From: Neckera pumila
Lineage: Eukaryota; Streptophyta; Bryopsida; Hypnales; Neckeraceae
Direction: 5' to 3'
DNA: 64,000 nt
Assembly (NCBI GenBank): GCA_963969595.1
Contig: OZ018416.1
Span: 1,380,065-1,444,064, forward strand
Under the pieces are notes generated by a model. The model did not search any database. It was not told the DNA's origin and worked only from the letters and a program-made list of their open reading frames with translations. The stretch's first letter is position 1; every line of letters begins with the position of its first letter. Below are positions 48,540 through 59,546 of the stretch, piece by piece. The position numbers and the translations under genes are program-made.

Positions 48540-49126
48540 TTAACCCCTAAAGTCCCATTGTCCCTACGGGGGACAAAATTGATTTTGGGCAGGTTCCTAT
48601 GAGCTCAATTTTTAATGAAACTTTCTGAAACTTTCCCATAAGATAGAAAAACTTATTAGCTTTTGGGGAATGTAATTTTTATTTCAATCGGTGCCTAGAA
48701 GCAAAAGTTATGCCCAAATAAGTTCAAAACAGGGGAGAGGGGGCAGCAAAAAAATTTTGCAAAAAATTTAATTTAATTTTAAATTTTTTTTTTCCCTTAT
48801 AGATTATATTTTTGCCTATTTGGGAAGCTTTGATTCATTTCATTTGGACTTTTTATGAGAAAGTTATGGACAATCTTGTTTTTTGGGCAATTAGAGCATC
48901 TTCTTGAAAAAAACTTTTTCTTTCACTTTGAATGATGATATCTTTCAATCCGTACGGTCAATCATCAAAAAAAATTTACTACATGATCTGTAAAAAGTGT
49001 AGTATAAGATCCTTCGGTTAGTTTCTAAAAAAAATTATTTTTTCTGATCTTTTAGATGAACGCAACAAAAGTAGCAGTTTTGAGTGATTTTTGACAGAAA
49101 AATGGCTTTGGGACTTTAGGGGTTAA
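48540..49126 (+). mobile_element. TTAA-family element, internal-deletion form (587 bp)
   Basis: TTAA borders intact; left end TTAACCCCTAAAGTCCCATT with hairpin GTCCCTACGGGGGAC, right end GGGACTTTAGGGGTTAA. It has the same central deletion as 41058-41643, with the joint at CTTGAAAAAAACTTTTTCTTTCAC. Inserted in segment X. Confidence 0.95.
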
Positions 49127-49499
49127 AGGACAAACCGGTGCCCCTGAAAAATTGTCTCTTTTCATTACCATGTGAATCTTTGGCTTAAAAAATTGCAAAA
49201 GCATTCATTGGAAGTCAAAGTATTGTAGAAGATCTCCCCCTTTCTACAACAAAATTTTGAGGATGAATAGTTGAACTTCTGTCTTACACAGGAGATTCTC
49301 TGTCATTCATGGGGACGCCAAATGTCCGACTCGACGTCTAAGGGTGAAGGTACTTGTTTGTAAGAGGCAATCTGGGTGTATATTGTTGTATAAAGGAACA
49401 TCTACAATTTTTTTAAATGATTCATGTATGAACTAATAAAAGAACCGAGGCAAAATTCATGCAAATATTGTCAATAAATGTCACTTTGTGGGCCAATGA

Positions 49500-49906
49500 G
49501 AAAAAAATGAGAAATAAAAATGGTTTTTTAAATTCAACTTTACAAATTTGTACTAGACTATTATAGGAATATGTGGAATTTTTTTTAGAAACTTTAACTA
49601 TACAAATTGAAAGATTTTAATGTATTAAAATAAGATGATTTTTTTTTTCAACCTTACATCACATTGTCAATAGACTTTTCACTCATCGTAAAGTAAGATT
49701 TTTGCACTACATATGCTAATTTTCTTGATAGTTGCATCCTACATCATATTATTTACATACCTACCAAGTTTCAAAAGTAGAAGAATTTTGCACATACTAC
49801 CCAAAAAATTCAGGGCAACATCTAACCAAAATTATGACTTCATACACCACAAGTACCCAAGATTTCTTGCATCTGTTGAACGGTCACCTAGTCCTTTAGG
49901 GATTAA
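49500..49906 (-). mobile_element. TTAA-family remnant, strongly degraded
   Basis: A left end is kept at 49890-49906 (AGTCCTTTAGGGATTAA), and parts of the interior can be followed (GTACTAGACTATTATAGGAA, AATATGTGGAA). Length and borders are no longer complete. Confidence 0.5.
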
Positions 49907-50213
49907 AGCTAAGGAAGGTGCACACATAGTCATCATTATATATAATGTTAATCATACTTACATTTAGACCCAAAATAACATAAAACCTAGATATTGATTG
50001 CACAAGATGTACACAATCAAAACATGGGAGCCTATGAGAGTCTAGTGTCATTTTTGGTACGTCTAGAGACAATACTTTGAAGATCCATCACATATTGAGA
50101 CAATGTTAAAATAATGCATGCTAAAGTGCGTTAGAATCTTTTTTCACTTGCAAATACGATCAATTAAAAATAAAATATATTTACTAATAGAAACTACATT
50201 CAATTGCTCTAAG

Positions 50214-50900
50214 TTAATCCCTAAAGGTTAATATAGGGAATTTTATTAAAATAGCAGTATTCTACATTTTATTGACGGCGTGCCATTTTGACCATCTAGG
50301 ACATGTATAGATTTCAACATGACCGTTCTGAACTGTAAAAGTGCCAAATTTTTGGAATGGCGCCATTTTAATGAAATTCACCATCAATTTTCAGTTGAAC
50401 AAAGAATTGAAAATCTGGATAGGTTCCTACAAAGTTAATTTTGGTCGGATATTCACAAAATTTTGAAATTAGGTGTGAACATGTCTTCCTTTAGTGGAAA
50501 TATAATTTCTTTTCCAATCGGGTGCCCAAACCAAAAGTTATATTGCCCTAAAAAAATTAGGTAGCTCAAAAAATTTGGGAATCTTTAAGGCACTTTTTGC
50601 AAAAACTTTTGAAACTTAGCATATGTGTAAATAATGACATATAGCATACAATTGTCTAAATCAAGCAAATAGTTTAGTTCTCAAATCACATTCTCAACGG
50701 AGTAAAACTTTGATAGCTATGTTGGGGCGATTTTGAGAAAAAAACATTTTCTTTTAATTTCAAGACCTATTATCTTGCAATATGTGAAGTCAAAGCTCTT
50801 GAATTTTTTCCCACATATTCCAAATGTTTTGCCTCCTACTTTAATCTATTTGGATTTTAAATTAAAAAAATTCTCATTTCACAAAGAATCATCAAAAGTG
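50214..50900 (+). mobile_element. TTAA-family remnant with an inserted family F element
   Basis: TTAATCCCTAAAGG marks the left end, then the family F element at 50233-50384 intervenes, and the interior follows (GGATAGGTTCCTACAAAG, AATCGGGTGCCCAAACCAAA). The right end is not recognisable. The paralogous site at 55961-55964 still holds the bare TTAA. Confidence 0.65.
50233..50384. mobile_element. Inverted-repeat element, family F, short (152 bp)
   Basis: ATAGGGAATTTTATTAAAAT at the left and the inverse of ATGGTGAATTTCATTAAAAT at the right. It matches the ends of 29170-29500 and keeps one internal block (GGACATGTATAGATTTCA). Confidence 0.75.
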
Positions 50901-51179
50901 ACTAGAGTATTACCAATTCACTTATATTTCTTGCATTGCAAGGTGATTTAGAATAACTTAGATTCTATATTTGCTTCTAAAACTTTGCATTAATGTACCA
51001 AACAAGATTTTGAACTCAATGATGGAGAGATTCAAATTCAATAAGACCAAAAAATTTACTTCAAGAAGGCTTGAAGCTTAGTGACCCTGTTTTGCAGGAA
51101 ATAAAAAAAAGAATTCTCTCACTTCAAATATTATAATCTTTCAATCCATGTGATCAAATGGCTAAAACTTATTTCACAC

Positions 51180-51752
51180 ATTAATGTTCATTCTTTAAAA
51201 AATTGTTAAGCAATAGATATGAGATGGGAAAAGTAAGTCATTAATAGCTCTAAGATGGAATTGAAACACATGAATCAAAATTGGGTGAGATTGTTCTAGC
51301 AACTAGTCTAGCAAACAAGTTGAACCTTGAAGATTTCAAAGTGAAATTGCAAAAATCAAGTTCAAAAACAATTCCAATACATTGTTTTTTCAAAGAGATG
51401 CAGTAAATGCGTACAAAATAAAAAACTCTATAACATTTACATCACCACCAGTAATCCAAATGAAACAAATCAAAGCTTTTCATATAGACAAAAATATAAT
51501 TTGCGAGAAATAAATTAAAAATTATTTTCAATTTTTATTTTTCTGGTCCAACTAATCTACTTTTGGGGCTTAGGGTGTCATATAATTTGTCCTTGAGAAC
51601 CAATTAAAAAAAATACCTATATTTCCATATAGCTAATGTGTTTTATTGTCTTCAAGAAAAATTTGAGAAAATCATGTCAAAAAATGAGGTCATACAAGCC
51701 TACTCAAAATCCCAAATGTTCCCTAAGGGGACTTTGGAACTTTAAGGATTAA
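51180..51752 (-). mobile_element. TTAA-family element, truncated diverged copy
   Basis: Sister of 34060-34728: same cut-off, same phrases (GGTGAGATTGTTCTAGCAAC, AATGTTCCCTAAGGGGACTT) and the same right flank. Border TTAA at 51749-51752. Confidence 0.75.
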
Positions 51753-52220
51753 ATCCTAAGTGTCATGGCATCTAGTAGGTAGATTAGACATATTCGAGGA
51801 CTCATCATGGGATCTACAAGAAATAAATTAACTACATCCAAGTATGTGAAAAAGAAATTTTTGCCTATTCTTCAATGTGAGTAGCCTGATCACTCTATGC
51901 TTCATTTTCTTGTACAAGATTATGAATCAATTCATGTCAGTACAAGATTACGAATCAATTCATGTAGGATAGGGAAGATAAACAGAACTTGCAAAAATGA
52001 AGATCTTATCCCTAGATTCTATTCAAACATTGATTAATAAAGCTCCAAATCTATATTCTCTTCTTCACTCATGACTTCTAGGGTTTTAGATGTTAACTCA
52101 AGAACAACTAGTCCGTCAAAATGGATTTATGATCAAAGCCACTAGTTAATATAAGCTTGCTAATGCTTCGCAAAATCCAACCAACTTGTAGATTACCTAC
52201 ATTATGTTCTCTAGTCATGT
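51753..52220 (+). repeat. Duplicated segment, copy 2 (no insertion)
   Basis: Matches 34729-35079 and 36007-36085. It contains a short local doubling, GTACAAGATTATGAATCAAT followed by GTACAAGATTACGAATCAAT (51910-51960), absent from copy 1. It provides the empty site for the element at 35080-36006. Confidence 0.8.
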
Positions 52221-52439
52221 TAGAATCGAAAACCGATCATAATTAGGCCAAAGCCATTGCCTCTATTCCAAAAAATCAAATTGTTTGAAAAATTATCATC
52301 ATTAGTTTGCAAGATCTCAATGTAAACCACTCTTCAATGCCTTTTATTATTATTACATGTAAGATTACAAATCAACAACAATTCATCTCATTAAAAATCT
52401 AGATGAGAAAAATGTTCAAAGCCTTAAGCCCCTAATTGC

Positions 52440-54240
52440 AAATAACAAACCACAAGATTCTTATATTTTTGCTATCTTTGACTATGGATTATTCCAGTCC
52501 ATCATTCTCGGTCCTCACCTACTCTTAGAGTAGGCAACATTATTAACCCCTAAAGGACCAAGACCATTTTTCTGCCAAAAACACTCAAAACTGCCATTTC
52601 TATAGCGAAGAGAAAAAAAATCTGAAAATTGTTTTTTTTCCACATCTAACTATAAGATCTTATACCTAACTAGTATGAGAATGTGTGGAAAAAGTTTCAG
52701 AATTTTTGACCGCACAAATTGCAAGATATCTGCATTTAAAGTGATAAAAAACAAGTTTTTCAGCACATTGTGGAATTGGATTTTATAATTTTGAACATTA
52801 ACTTTAAATATTTGCACTATAGAGTTTTGAGCTTCAAATGTTTATAGTGAAGAATTGAGTTGAGAATCTAGCAAAAAAAAAAAATCCAAAAAACTTAATT
52901 TTCATTATTGAAAAAATTGTTAAGTAGAAGTAGGTACAAGATAGAACAAAAATCTAAAATATTAATATCTTTTATATAGAATTAAATAGCACCAATTCCA
53001 ATGGTGAGATTTTTCTAGAAAAAAAACTAAACCTTGTGGAACTTTTTTTTTTTAAATTGTAAAAATGGCATTCAGAAATGAATCCTACAAGTTATTTTTT
53101 TCAAGAAGATGCTCTAAGTATCTGAAAAACAAGATTGTCCATAACTTTCTCATAAAAAATTCAAATGTAATGAATCAAAGATTCCCAGATAGACAAAATA
53201 TTATCTATGAGAAATAAAAAATAAATAAAAATTGCAAATTTTTTTTGCTGCCCCCTGTCCCCTGTTTTGAGCTTATTTGGGTATAACTTTTGTTTCCATG
53301 CACCAATTGAAAAAAAAAATTTATTACCACAAAGCTTAGCAGTTTTTCTATCTTCTAAAAAGTTTCAAAAAATCAAGACCAAAATTCAGCCCTTAGGTAC
53401 CTGCCCAAATCCCATTTGTCCCCCAAAAGGACAATGGTCCTTTAGGGGTTAACCTTGATATTCCCCCAAGTCTAGAGATTGCCTCCATTGATTTGATTAC
53501 AAGATTATCTAACAACCATTTTAGAGTGGAAAATAATGTAGCTGGAAGGTATATTGATGGACGGATATATCTTCCATCTTTGGGAGGCTGGAGAGTGGGG
53601 TAAGCAATGTTAGGGGTAAGATAGAGAAGCCTAAATGGACATATTGATTAACTAAATGTATATCTAGTAAATATGTTGTTTTTGGATCAATGACGCATTC
53701 AGAAGTACCTAGCTTAAGATCTACTCTAACTCCATATTTCTAGAAATCTTCTTCTTTTTAATAGTGTTTATATCAATGATCTTGGTAAAAATATTCATCA
53801 CATGTAGAAACTTATAATATTTCAAAATCAATAGCATAGGTAAACTAAATATTATTATTAATGTAGTTGAAACCTCCAAAGTCTAGGATAATTTTGACTC
53901 AATAAATCCAAATTTGAGTTTATGTGGTCTAAATATAAGCTACACATTACAAAATTCTTACATATTTGCTATCTTTGGTTGTGGATTTTTGAGGTCCATT
54001 ACTCTCGCTCTTCGCCTACTCTTTGAATATCCAACATTATTAAGCAATGTGGTGGATCCCTTGCTACTTCCCCTAAGTCTAGAGATTGCCCCCCATGTTT
54101 TGATTATAAGACTGTCTAACAATCATCGTAGAGTGGAAAGCAAAGTAGTTGGAAGGTATATTGATGGTAGGATATACCTTCCATCCTTGGGAGGCCGGGA
54201 AGTGGAGTAAGCAATGTTAGGGATAAGATAGGGACATCCA
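52440..54240 (+). repeat. Tandem pair of a 0.3 kb segment, first unit interrupted
   Basis: Unit 1, 52440-52542 plus 53453-53640, matches unit 2, 53940-54240 (phrases TTTGCTATCTTTG, CCTACTCTT, AAGTCTAGAGATTGCC, GGAAGGTATATTGATGG, GTAAGCAATGTTAGGG). Unit 1 is split by the TTAA-family element at 52543-53452. I recognise no protein in it. Confidence 0.8.
52543..53452 (-). mobile_element. TTAA-family element, type A (910 bp)
   Basis: Left junction GGCAACATTATTAACCCC, right junction GGGGTTAACCTTGATATTCCCC. The paralogous site in unit 2 reads CCAACATTATTAAGCAATG (about 54032-54050) with a single TTAA. Ends and borders are intact. Confidence 0.95.
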
Positions 54241-54354
54241 AATGCACTACTTTTCTATCAAATCATCATTATTCTTATTGGATCCATCAATTTTATATAT
54301 TTTCTTGTTGGCATCTAATTATTTGAGGGTTTTAATACATGAAATTGTTTGTTG

Positions 54355-55980
54355 GTTTCTCAAAACTTATGCTCTATTTTCAATGTTCACACTTTATAGA
54401 GAATACAACAAATATCTAATTGTTTTTCTAGTTTTGGGGAACATTCTTGGATTTGGGTGATCCTACTTTGAGGTACCTTATTGTTAGAAGTAACCATTTT
54501 TCGATGCATATTACTCTGGTTGGAGTGTTTGTATTGGAATTGTGATTGGCCATGGGATCACTAAGGTGGGGGATTACCAATGAAAAAAATAATAATATTC
54601 TTGAAATTCATCTCAACAATTTGTTCAAGACAATTTTTGTAATGTGTGAAAATATTGATACTTACATTTCAACCCAAAACCTAGATAGATATTAATTGCA
54701 CAAGATGTACATAATAAAAAAATTGACAGCCTATGAGTCTAATGTCAATTCAGTTTGGTACACTTAGTGAAAATACTTTTGTTTTTGTTTTTTTTCTTTG
54801 AAACAAACAGACAATTTTCATTGATAGGAAGGAAACCATTAGAAGAATTTTGGGGCCTTTGGAGGGTCGCTCCAGAGTGACCATCCAGTTTATTAAAACG
54901 CAGGTAGGCCTCCTATGAAAATTGTCCAAAGTACATAGTCAGATGATGTGAATTTTGCAAAACTAGTCAGTAAGAGCAGGCCTATCGCCAACTTCCACAA
55001 TAAAAAAAAGCCAATACAGGCTGACCGTTGTTTGTTCTTGGTTCACTATTGGAATAAATTCCAGATTTCAAAAAAGAAAAAGGCCAGTATTAAACAAGAT
55101 TTTTAATTGAAAATTAAAAATGAAATTATCCAATCAAGCCAATTATCCAGTCCAATCCACTTAAATCAATTTTAAGTGGCTTTTGAATTTGTGTGTTTAG
55201 AAATGAGAGTAGGAACCTCTTTATACAAGTGAGCTTGTAGTAGGGCAAGCAATGCTTGTGGGATATGTAAATTAGGATGAATAGGAGCTCCACCGCTCAT
55301 ACTTATGTGAGAAAAAAAAATATTGTATTCAAAGCAGAATTTTGGGCCTCATTTAGGCATAGTAAAACAACTTTTTTGAAAAAACTTTGCACTACTAAAA
55401 GCTAGATAAACAAGCCAAGTTTAATAACCAAAAATCTTTTTGTGGTTCCAAGTCTCCATTCAAAAGTTATGGACAAAATTCAGACCGGATGTTTGAATTA
55501 TGCCGACGCCAGGACCATAGAGACCCCTGCTGCCAGGTGAGTCCGAGCCAAGCTCCAGTCGGGATCTCCAGAGCCCTGTAAGGTAACTACACCTAAAATC
55601 AACCATGTTCTAATTGCGACCCCTATGTAGGAAGGACAGACATGTTGCTTGAAGTATGTTCTACTGTCAATGATGAGTTAGGTAGGCTTAATTGGTCGCT
55701 TTAAGAGCATACTACCTTACAGAACTGAGAGCGTGTAATCCCAGGCGTGCTTGGTCTTTTCGCAGTGGTGGGAACGGTGTAGGACCGTTTCATTGAGGCC
55801 TGCTTGACTGCTGTTGCATGTGGTGGTAGTGAAAATACTTTGAATGTCCATCATTTATTCATATAATGTTATAATAATGCATGTGCATTGGATCGTATTT
55901 GCATAATCCAATAAAAATAACTTATGTTTACTAATAGAAACTACATTCAATTGCTATTAGTTAAGTTTATAGATGCATTA
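54355..55980 (+). repeat. Duplicated segment Y
   Basis: Partner of segment X (48420-50230). It lacks the 587 bp TTAA element and the remnant at 50214, but carries the retroposon at 54780-55827. A bare TTAA at 55961-55964 corresponds to the left border of the remnant in X. Confidence 0.75.
54780..55827 (-). mobile_element. Retroposon-like insertion, 1048 bp, 14 bp duplication
   Basis: AGTGAAAATACTTT is present exactly at 54766-54779 and 55828-55841. Segment X has AGAGACAATACTTT once (50065-50078) with no insert, so this is an insertion. Read on the minus strand, the unit ends in TTTCAAAGAAAAAAAACAAAA, an A-rich tail next to the duplication, as expected for a LINE, SINE or retrocopy. It includes a piece of a family C fold-back arm (about 55296-55490). 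The part at 55490-55827 is GC-richer and unrecognised. No reverse transcriptase seen. Confidence 0.8.
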
Positions 55981-56184
55981 CTGGAATTGTAACCTGTTCT
56001 TAAAACCAACCCTTACAATTTTTGCCTATGATGCACAAACTCTATTCTTAAAATCTAGGGTTGATTTTGAGTACACCAGTTCTCAATACTTTAAAAATTA
56101 ACAATTTATGCACATTGTGTCTAAAAAAAGCATCCTAAGAAAATACAGACTTCTCTTTTAACTTCCAACTAAATACAACAAAAT

Positions 56185-56963
56185 TGAGAGTTTAATAATA
56201 GGCAGATCAAAAAATAATCACTGTTTTTATAAACAAAAATTTGAAATTGGTTTTCTGGATTTGTATATAGGTGAAAACCGTTGAATCATTCCATTTTGAC
56301 CAATGAGTCAAAAGGTATAAGGAGTTTTAGTTTGCAGGTAATTGTAGATTTTCAACTCTAAAATAAACTTTGAAGTCCTTTAATTGACTCAATTTTCAAT
56401 ATTTTTTGAAAAAAATAAAAACACAGGATGTAGATTATTTATTACAAAATTGCAACCATTGGGATTGGCATTTTTCAATTTCATAAATCAATTCTTTACA
56501 ATTTTGTATTTTGAACCATTCTCTAATTCTTTTTACTTACTATTTCTTTCCTATATGTTATACAATTCCAAATGATGTGAAAATTTTCAAGCATATAACG
56601 AGCTTGTCTATGAAAATGAACCCCAAGAAGCACCACCATTTTGGACATTTTTTCATACAAAAGTGAGCTTGTGAAGTGCAACTGCCCTGTTTTTTGCAAG
56701 GCCCAAAAAATGATTTAAGTGAATTTGAATGTCTATATCTTCCAATCCATGTAGTGGAAATTTCTGAAATTTTTACCACATGTTCTCAAGTCAGAATGCT
56801 ATAAGATCCTACAATTACTTTTTTGTTTAATTTTTCAAATTTTTTTTTTTTCAAAAAGTTGATATTTGATATTAAAAATAGTATTTTTGGAGATTCCAAC
56901 GCACTCAAAATAGCATTTTTGGAGCATTTTTGGTGAAAATATAGTCATGGAACTTTAGATTAA
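56185..56963 (+). mobile_element. TTAA-family element, type B, left-truncated
   Basis: From AAAAAATAATCACTG the sequence follows type B to the right end (ATAGTCATGGAACTTTAGATTAA). The first 150 bp or so and the left border are missing. Near the right end a block is doubled (AATAGTATTTTTGGAG and AATAGCATTTTTGGAG). Confidence 0.75.
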
Positions 56964-57325
56964 TATATAAAAGTTGTCACTGAATGACCAAATGATGTAG
57001 CATTGCTTTCAATATTGGCTTGTGGTGTAAGGCGGACACCCCCTGAATCAACATTTTTTGCTAATGTGCCTAAGTACTATTATTAGGTTGGTCAAATTTT
57101 CATATTTATTTGTTGGCAAGTGAAAAGAGGTTCCAACTCACTAAAAATGCATCTCGGAATGCGACATTTGGATACAATATGCAAAGTTATGACTAAGTGT
57201 CAAATTTATTTTTGCTAAAGGTTTTAAAATTGTTTTTTCCACAGAGGTACATATTGATTTTGGAGATGTACCTAGAGTGATGATGGCAATTTTTGGTCAG
57301 TGGCACGTTTGGTGGTCAGCCCATC
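56964..57325. other. Unassigned spacer
   Basis: No gene or repeat recognised. Confidence 0.4.
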
Positions 57326-58599
57326 TTAACCTCGAAAGGCCCAAGGTCTTTCTTCTGCCCAAAAACACTCAAAACTGCCATTTCTATAGCAAAGAGTAAA
57401 AAAAATTGAGTTTTTTTTTTTTGACATCTAACTGTAGGATCTTACACCAAACTAGTATAAGAATGTGTGGAAAAATTTCAAAGTTTTGACCACATAGATT
57501 GCAAGATATCTGTGTTTAAAGTGAAAAAAGCAAGTTTTTCATCACATTGTGGGACTAGATTTTATAACTTTGAACATTTTTAACTTAAATTTTTTGCACT
57601 ACAGAGTTTTGAGCTTTAAATCTTTATAGTAGAAAATTGAATTGAGAATTGGGGGAAAAATAAATCCAAAAAAACTTAATTTCATTACTAAAAAAATTGT
57701 AAAGTAGAAGTAGCTACGAGATAGAAGGAAATTCTAAACTTTTAACACCATCAATACCTTAAATGAGTTTGTTTGTTTGTTTGTTTGTTTTGTTTTGTTT
57801 TGTTTTGTTTTGTTTGTAGCATGGACAACTTCCTGACCGTGCGTCCCCCGGCCGTGTGCTTGGTACCTTCGGAAAGCTCTCGCCGAGGAGGGGTGCACCG
57901 GCTTGGTTTCGTGGCGTTTGGAGCGGTGGTGCAAAAGTTATTGAATTTCAAAGTATTTATTGATTAAAAATTTAGAAAATTACTTTTACTTTGATTTTGG
58001 TGGCGTTCTTGGTACTGGGAGTGGAACTGGGAGTAGAACCGAGAGTTAGAAAAATTTACTTTTCCTTTGATTTTAGTTGTGGCAACGACACAGGGCACAC
58101 TAGTTTACATGGAAATAAAAAGCACTAATTCCAATGGTGAAATTCTTCTAGCAAAAAAACTAAACCTTGTGGAACCTTTTTTTTTTAAATTGTTAAAATT
58201 GCAAATGTTCAGAAATGAATCCTACATGTTATTTTTTTCAGGAAGATGCTCTAAGTGCCCCCAAAACAAGATTGTCCATAACTTTCTCATAAAAAATCCA
58301 AATGAAATGAATAAAAGCTTTCCAAATAGACAAAAATATAATCTATAAGAAAAAAAACTTTAAAGAAGGAAAAAAAATTGCAAATTTTTTTTTGTTGCCC
58401 CATGTCCCCTGTTTTGAGTTTATTTGGGCATAACTTTTTTTCCCGGGCACTGATTGAAAAAAATTATATTCCCACAAAGCTTAGTAGTTTTCTATCTTCT
58501 AAAAAAAGTCTTAGAAAATCACAACAACATTTCAGCCCGTAGGTACCTGCTTGAAATCCCATTTGTCCCCCCGAAGGGACAATGGCCTTTAGGGGTTAA
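57326..58599 (-). mobile_element. TTAA-family element, type A, with an insert (1274 bp)
   Basis: Borders TTAA at 57326-57329 and 58596-58599. The sequence follows type A except for about 345 extra bases near 57765-58107, between CTAAACTTTTAACACC and AAAAAGCACTAATTCC. Without them it would have the usual length of about 0.93 kb. Confidence 0.92.
57765..58107 (-). mobile_element. Insert with (CAAAA)n tail, retroposon candidate
   Basis: Plus-strand (TTTG)n(TTTTG)n at 57769-57815 is, on the minus strand, a (CAAAA)n(CAAA)n tail following a GC-rich body (CGTCCCCCGGCC region). The minus strand has GGTTCTACTCC near 58043, ten of eleven bases of the pol III B box. No clear A box or target duplication was found, so a SINE is only a possibility. 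Confidence 0.45.
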
Positions 58600-59300
58600 C
58601 CTCTAAGCACCCTAAGGGACCAAAAGTGTCCCCACACAATCTGGAAGTCCAACTTGAAGTGCTATAACTTCTGTATCCATCGTCTAAATTTAATAAAACT
58701 TGTTGGAAACTTTGCATTCTCTCCTCTAGTTAGTGTGGGGTAAAATTTTCAGATCAATCCAAAATGTACTTATGTTTTGGAGTCCATTCAATGTTCACGA
58801 GTTCAAATTGGGTCCACCAAATTGCATTTTGATAGTTGCAACTTTGGGGGCTTGTATTACTTTCATCCAATGTTTGTTTTCAATAAAATTATTGGATTGT
58901 AATTCTATTGAAGTCTAGTTCTTGTGGTAAAATTTTCCTATCAATCCAAGTTGTTTTAAATGTTTGGGAGCATTTGGAAGCTCAAAATCCGGACATTTTT
59001 GGATTAAAATGAATTTTGGTGGCTTGTTTTTTCTTCATAGAGTATTTGTTTCCAATGAATTTTTTTTGAAAAGTTGCACATACTAGTCTAGTTTGTGCGG
59101 TTAAAATTTCATATCACTCAAAGAAGCCATGATTGTCTAAGAACCATTTTAGATCTGTTTTTTTTTTTTTTTTTTTGGATAGGACAACAACTTGATATAC
59201 TATCTCCGCAACTTAGAATGACTTTCATCCAAGCAATAATGAGAATGAAACTTGAATTTCAATATGTTCGCCGTCCATAAATTAGACGTCTCTGCGCTTA
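58600..59300. other. AT-rich spacer, no gene seen
   Basis: Some internal similarity between 58730-58930 and 58920-59110 (phrases GTAAAATTTTC, ATCAATCCAA, TTTTCAATAAA/TTTCCAATGAA), suggesting an old tandem doubling of about 190 bp. A T-run lies at 59158-59177. Confidence 0.4.
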
Positions 59301-59302
59301 GG

Positions 59303-59537
59303 GTCGGGGTGAATTGACCCCCTCGCTCGGCCCGCTTAAGCCATTCCAAGGGTGCATGTAAAAAAAAGCCTCCTATTTTGTGCCATGTTAAATCTATGTT
59401 CTTCACCACACCTAGCTAATTTGGGGCCTCTGATTGCAAACACAAATTCAGAATTTGCAAATTTTACCATGTGTGGCAAATAAAAAATTTCAGGTTTTTC
59501 CCTGATGGCCTAGCAAGGGGCTCGGTTCACCCTGGTC
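59303..59537 (+). mobile_element. Short Mutator-like relative (family D), 235 bp
   Basis: Starts GTCGGGGTGAATTGACCCCC, ends GGCTCGGTTCACCCTGGTC. The flanks GCGCTTAGG (59294-59302) and ACGCTTAGG (59538-59546) match at eight of nine positions, a 9 bp target duplication like that of the longer relative at 39739. Interior shared with 40270-40473, 47473-47714 and 61050-61279. Confidence 0.82.
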
Positions 59538-59546
59538 ACGCTTAGG

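Larger units (their letters stand above)
48420..50230 (+). repeat. Duplicated segment X
   Basis: 48420-48536 matches 54360-54475 (phrases TTTTGGGGAACATACTTGG, GATTTGGGTGATCTTACTTT) and 49979-50213 matches 54690-54766 plus 55828-55960 (phrases ATTGCACAAGATGTACA, GAAACTACATTCAATTGCT). The two copies are in the same orientation and carry different insertions. Confidence 0.75.

Noticed and set aside
59303..59537. Assigning family D to hAT (8 bp duplication)
   Set aside because: The long member at 39739 has a perfect 9 bp duplication, and the best match here also extends to nine positions with one mismatch.
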